This document shows, piece by piece, positions 39,888-42,476 of a stretch of DNA of 42,476 nucleotides. This DNA is from an uncultured Bacteroidales bacterium. GTDB lineage: Bacteria; Bacteroidota; Bacteroidia; Bacteroidales; Bacteroidaceae. The DNA is taken from positions 1 through 42,476 of the forward strand of contig CADCIO010000024.1 in assembly GCA_902801475.1 (NCBI GenBank). Reading direction: 5' to 3'. Every line of letters begins with the position of its first letter. The stretch's first letter is position 1. The notes under the pieces were generated by a model. The model ran no database searches, was not told the DNA's origin, and saw only the letters and a list, made by a program, of their open reading frames with translations. The translations under genes and the position numbers were made by a program.

Positions 39888-40826
39888 ATGACCGATTCAA
39901 CATTCAACAAGACCATGCGCCACACCCCCCGATTCGTGGAATACGTGGACATCTTCTCACGCGAAGACATCATCCCTTCAGCGGGAACCAAGGACAATAT
40001 GCTCCTGTTCGACACGTTCAACGAGAGCAATCCCCTCGCACAGCTGCACGATGCTCCTTCCACCAGAATTTACCAGAGCATCAACTTCTATCTGATGGAA
40101 GGGGAAGTAGCCATCGTGATCAACGGCAAGGAAAAGACTGTGACACATAGCACCGTCGTCAACATCATGCCTGAGAACACGTTCAAGCTCAAGTTCGTCA
40201 ATCCAAACTCACGCTACTTCATGGTGGTCACCTACCCCAAGCTCACCAACCAAATCTTTAAAGAGGTAGGACTCACCTACAGCAATGCGCGCCTGTCCCT
40301 TCAGCACTTCATCACACCCGTATCCGCCCTGCAGATGCAGGACATGCTGCGCATCTACACCGACATCAAGCGCGACCTCCGTGGCCCCGACTACGTGTAC
40401 AAGGCTGAATACGTTCGATGCCTGCTCAACGCCATGATGGTCAAGAACATCAACATACACAAATACGACCCGCTGCCGCTCGAGGGCAACAGCAATTCCC
40501 GCCAGTACGACGTCTATTGCCGATTCCTCTCCCTGCTCAACAAGCACGCCGTCGAGCACCGCACCGTGCTGTTCTACGCCAACACCCTCGGCATCTCCAG
40601 CAAATACCTCTCCTACGTCTGCACATGCTACAGCAGGAAGAACGCCTCCGCATGGATCGACGAGGCAGTCATCCAGAAAGCCAAGGCGATGATACTGGTC
40701 CACCACTACAGCCTGAGCGAAACCAGCGATGCCCTCCACTTCCCCACCGTGAGCAGTTTCAGCCGCTTCTTCAAGCGCGTCACCAACGAAACGCCCAAGA
40801 TGTACCTCCAGAAGGAACAAAAATAA
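39888..40826 (+). CDS. AraC-family transcriptional regulator (second of pair)
   Basis: A 312-residue paralogue of the preceding gene: the same size and order, with the shared region around FYANTLGISSKYLS against FYAKTLGITPKYLS. The DNA-binding end has SSFSRFFKRVTNETPKMYL. The first recognition helix region (SYVCTCYSRKNASAW) differs strongly from its neighbour, so the two probably bind different sites. The N-terminal cupin-like part is diverged. It starts 3 bases after the first gene and precedes nhaA by about 76 bases. Confidence 0.9.
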   Translation: MTDSTFNKTMRHTPRFVEYVDIFSREDIIPSAGTKDNMLLFDTFNESNPLAQLHDAPSTRIYQSINFYLMEGEVAIVINGKEKTVTHSTVVNIMPENTFKLKFVNPNSRYFMVVTYPKLTNQIFKEVGLTYSNARLSLQHFITPVSALQMQDMLRIYTDIKRDLRGPDYVYKAEYVRCLLNAMMVKNINIHKYDPLPLEGNSNSRQYDVYCRFLSLLNKHAVEHRTVLFYANTLGISSKYLSYVCTCYSRKNASAWIDEAVIQKAKAMILVHHYSLSETSDALHFPTVSSFSRFFKRVTNETPKMYLQKEQK

Positions 40827-40902
40827 TAAAGGTAAGATATAAAAAAAGATTGTTTTTATGCGACTTATTCCATTGTACACATGGACTAAGGGGCTTCACT
40901 CC

Positions 40903-42270
40903 ATGAAGCTCTCTCAGACCAATTTCCAGAAACAACCATGGGCAGGCGGCGTCACGCTGCTCGTGTGCGTCATCATCGCCATGCTCCTGGCCAACCTGCC
41001 AGCCACGGCGCACTTCTATCACGAGTTCCTCGAGACCAGCCTCTCCATGACCATCTCCAACGAGACATTCACCATCAGCTTCCCCCAGGACATGACCGTC
41101 GAGAAATTCATCAACGACATCCTCATGGTCATCTTCTTCTTCACCGTCGGACTCGAAATCAAGCGCGAAGTCGTCTGCGGCGAGCTCTCCAGCGTGAAGA
41201 AAGCCCTGCTGCCCGTCATCGCGGCCGCAGGCGGAATGGCAGTCCCAGCCCTCTTCTACACACTCTTTAATATCGGCACCACCACCGCCGGCGGATGGGG
41301 AATCCCCACAGCCACCGACATCGCCTTCGCCGTCGGCATCATGTCCATCCTCGGCAACAAAGTGCCCGTCTCCCTCAAGATATTCCTCACCGCCCTCGCC
41401 ATCGCCGACGACCTCGGAGCCATCCTCGTCGTCGCCATCTTCTACGGCGGCAACATCAACCTCCCCCTCCTCATCATCGCCATCCTCCTCATCATCGCCA
41501 TCCGCATCATGAACCGCCTCGGCGAAAAGCGCATGATGTTCTACCTCATCCCCGCCATCGTCGTCTGGTTCCTCTTCTACTACTCAGGCATCCACTCCAC
41601 CATGTCCGGCGTCGTCATGGCATTCATGATCCCCATGGACGCACGCTTCAGCCGATCCTACCTCGACCGCAGCAACCGCAAATACCTCAACCGCATCACC
41701 CGCTACGACGACGACCCCCTCGAGCAGGGCGTGCCCTTCCCCAACGGTCCACAGCGCCACTGCCTGCGCCGCATCAGCTACATCACCAACAACTCCATCG
41801 GCATGTCCTACCGACTTGAGCACGTGCTCAACCCCTGGGTCAACTTCCTCATCATGCCCATCTTCGCCCTCGCCAACGCCGGCGTCGTCATCCCCGACAT
41901 CAGCTTCTTCAACATCTTCCAGGCCCTCCCACTCGAAGGCGTAGGACTCGTCGGCATGGGCATCTTCTTCGGACTCCTCCTCGGGAAACCCATCGGCATC
42001 ACCCTCGCCTCCTTCATCGCCATCAAGTGCAAAGTTGGCGCCATGCCCGAAGGAGCCACCTGGAAAATGCTCTTCGCCGTAGCCTGCCTCGGCGGCATCG
42101 GCTTCACCATGGCCATCTTCGTCGACACCCTCTCCTTCGGCGAACTCACCCCCGAAGCCACCGACATGCTCCGCTCCTCCGGCAAGATCGCCGTCCTGCT
42201 CGGCTCCCTCTCAGCCGGCATCCTCGGCTCCCTGCTCATCATGCTCTTCGACAAGATGGAGAAGAAATAA
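40903..42270 (+). CDS. nhaA: Na+/H+ antiporter NhaA
   Basis: A 455-residue polytopic inner-membrane antiporter. The ion-binding residues align with E. coli Asp133, Asp163 and Asp164 as Asp139 (TATDIAFAVG), Asp169 and Asp170 (ALAIADDLGAI), with the same spacing. A hydrophilic insertion (about 250-290) is longer than in E. coli. I take ATG 40903 (MKLSQTNFQKQPWAGG), which matches the family N-terminus; ATG 40858 would add 15 residues. A hairpin (GCTTCA/TGAAGC) surrounds the 40903 start. Codon third positions are overwhelmingly C. It is followed by tandem hairpin repeats. Confidence 0.93.
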   Translation: MKLSQTNFQKQPWAGGVTLLVCVIIAMLLANLPATAHFYHEFLETSLSMTISNETFTISFPQDMTVEKFINDILMVIFFFTVGLEIKREVVCGELSSVKKALLPVIAAAGGMAVPALFYTLFNIGTTTAGGWGIPTATDIAFAVGIMSILGNKVPVSLKIFLTALAIADDLGAILVVAIFYGGNINLPLLIIAILLIIAIRIMNRLGEKRMMFYLIPAIVVWFLFYYSGIHSTMSGVVMAFMIPMDARFSRSYLDRSNRKYLNRITRYDDDPLEQGVPFPNGPQRHCLRRISYITNNSIGMSYRLEHVLNPWVNFLIMPIFALANAGVVIPDISFFNIFQALPLEGVGLVGMGIFFGLLLGKPIGITLASFIAIKCKVGAMPEGATWKMLFAVACLGGIGFTMAIFVDTLSFGELTPEATDMLRSSGKIAVLLGSLSAGILGSLLIMLFDKMEKK

Positions 42271-42348
42271 CGACTCTGCTCGCGACACCTGCGGGTGTCT
42301 CGAAAACACGAACGACTCTGCTCGCGACACCTGCGGGTGTCTCGAAAA
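42271..42348 (+). terminator. Two tandem 36-base hairpin repeats after nhaA
   Basis: Two identical 36-base units (42271-42306 and 42313-42348) begin CGACTCTGCTCGCGACACC and are separated by CACGAA. Each folds as GACACC-tgcg-GGTGTC, extended by a GCG/CG tail, and ends in AAAA. They begin directly after the nhaA stop and may act as terminator or 3'-stabilising structures. There is no T-run on the plus strand. Confidence 0.55.
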
Positions 42349-42353
42349 ACAAA

Positions 42354-42444
42354 AATTACCAATAATTGCCAATAATTTTGTCCAATAATTTTCACGAATC
42401 ACATGTTTATTATTGGAACCAATTATTGGCAATTATTGGTAATT
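42354..42444. repeat. 24-base perfect inverted repeat, 91 bases overall
   Basis: The left arm (42354-42377, AATTACCAATAATTGCCAAT and on) and the right arm (42421-42444) are exact reverse complements of 24 bases. An inner pair, CCAATAAT (42382-42389) and ATTATTGG (42409-42416), extends the structure. Both arms are built from the motif CCAATAATT. It could form a long hairpin or cruciform, or be the body of a miniature element. No gene is recognised from here to the window end. Confidence 0.75.
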
Positions 42445-42476
42445 ATTGTTTATCCCAGCCTCAGCAGGAGGCGCAG

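Noticed and set aside
42271..42348. Possible CRISPR array
   Set aside because: Repeats are 36 bases, but there are only two and the spacer is 6 bases. No cas gene is present.
42450..42476. Possible 3' end of a minus-strand CDS (LRLLLRLG then stop)
   Set aside because: Only eight codons are visible at the edge, and the strand is not supported by anything else. The right flank is needed.

Overview
The window is an ordinary chromosomal segment of a Bacteroidota bacterium, most likely a Prevotella-type member of the Bacteroidales. The evidence is the recurring Bacteroidota promoter form (TTTG or TTG, about 20 bases, then TAnnTTTG), the near absence of strong Shine-Dalgarno sequences, and lineage-typical genes: TamL-type lipidated Omp85, DUF5063, DUF4270, an HU-CCDC81/SPOR protein, and the single-domain starch-synthase-like protein. 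I see no rRNA, tRNA, CRISPR array, transposase or prophage gene.

Layout. 1-410: divergent control region, with a minus-strand promoter followed at once by a terminator-like hairpin. 411-2802: DUF5063 protein, DEDDy exonuclease and RlmI-type rRNA methyltransferase, probably one operon. 2855-3622 (minus): SpoU/TrmH RNA methyltransferase, divergent from tamL (3722-6019). Then aspS, a WalJ/YycJ-like metallo-hydrolase, the GT5-like protein and a DUF4270 lipoprotein. 11048-13257 (minus): a YqiA-like hydrolase coupled to a twin ABC ATPase. 13258-13913: a 656-base gap with 22-base-spaced direct repeats and an orphan terminator. 13914-19972: hisH-hisA-hisF-hisIE, an FtsE-like ATPase, aspartate kinase and lysA (histidine and lysine/DAP synthesis), closed by a terminator. 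20070-21880: grpE-dnaJ. 21930-22102: a probable small RNA gene. 22133-25162: GH25 lysozyme, nudC, a glycine-zipper lipoprotein and a TonB-domain protein. 25431-31894: a stand-alone IMP cyclohydrolase, then the complete rod-shape cluster mreB-mreC-mreD-mrdA-rodA. 31970-34051: a TonB-dependent receptor. 34205-37132: sigma-54 activator, lptE, a TPR-like protein and secG. 37288-38931: HU/SPOR protein and an FHA protein. 38958-40826: two tandem AraC-type regulators. 40903-42270: nhaA, followed by tandem hairpins and a 24-base perfect inverted repeat.

Whole-window view. The cell-envelope theme is strong: TamL, LptE, SecG, the Mre/Rod elongasome, SPOR, GH25 and a TonB receptor. I found no obvious new multi-gene system. 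The unusual material is between and at the ends of genes: heptanucleotide tandem repeats at five or more loci, some translated; a palindromic repeat whose two copies contain the stop codons of grpE and the GH25 gene; a probable orphan RNA; a candidate attenuator; and the hairpin-rich right end.
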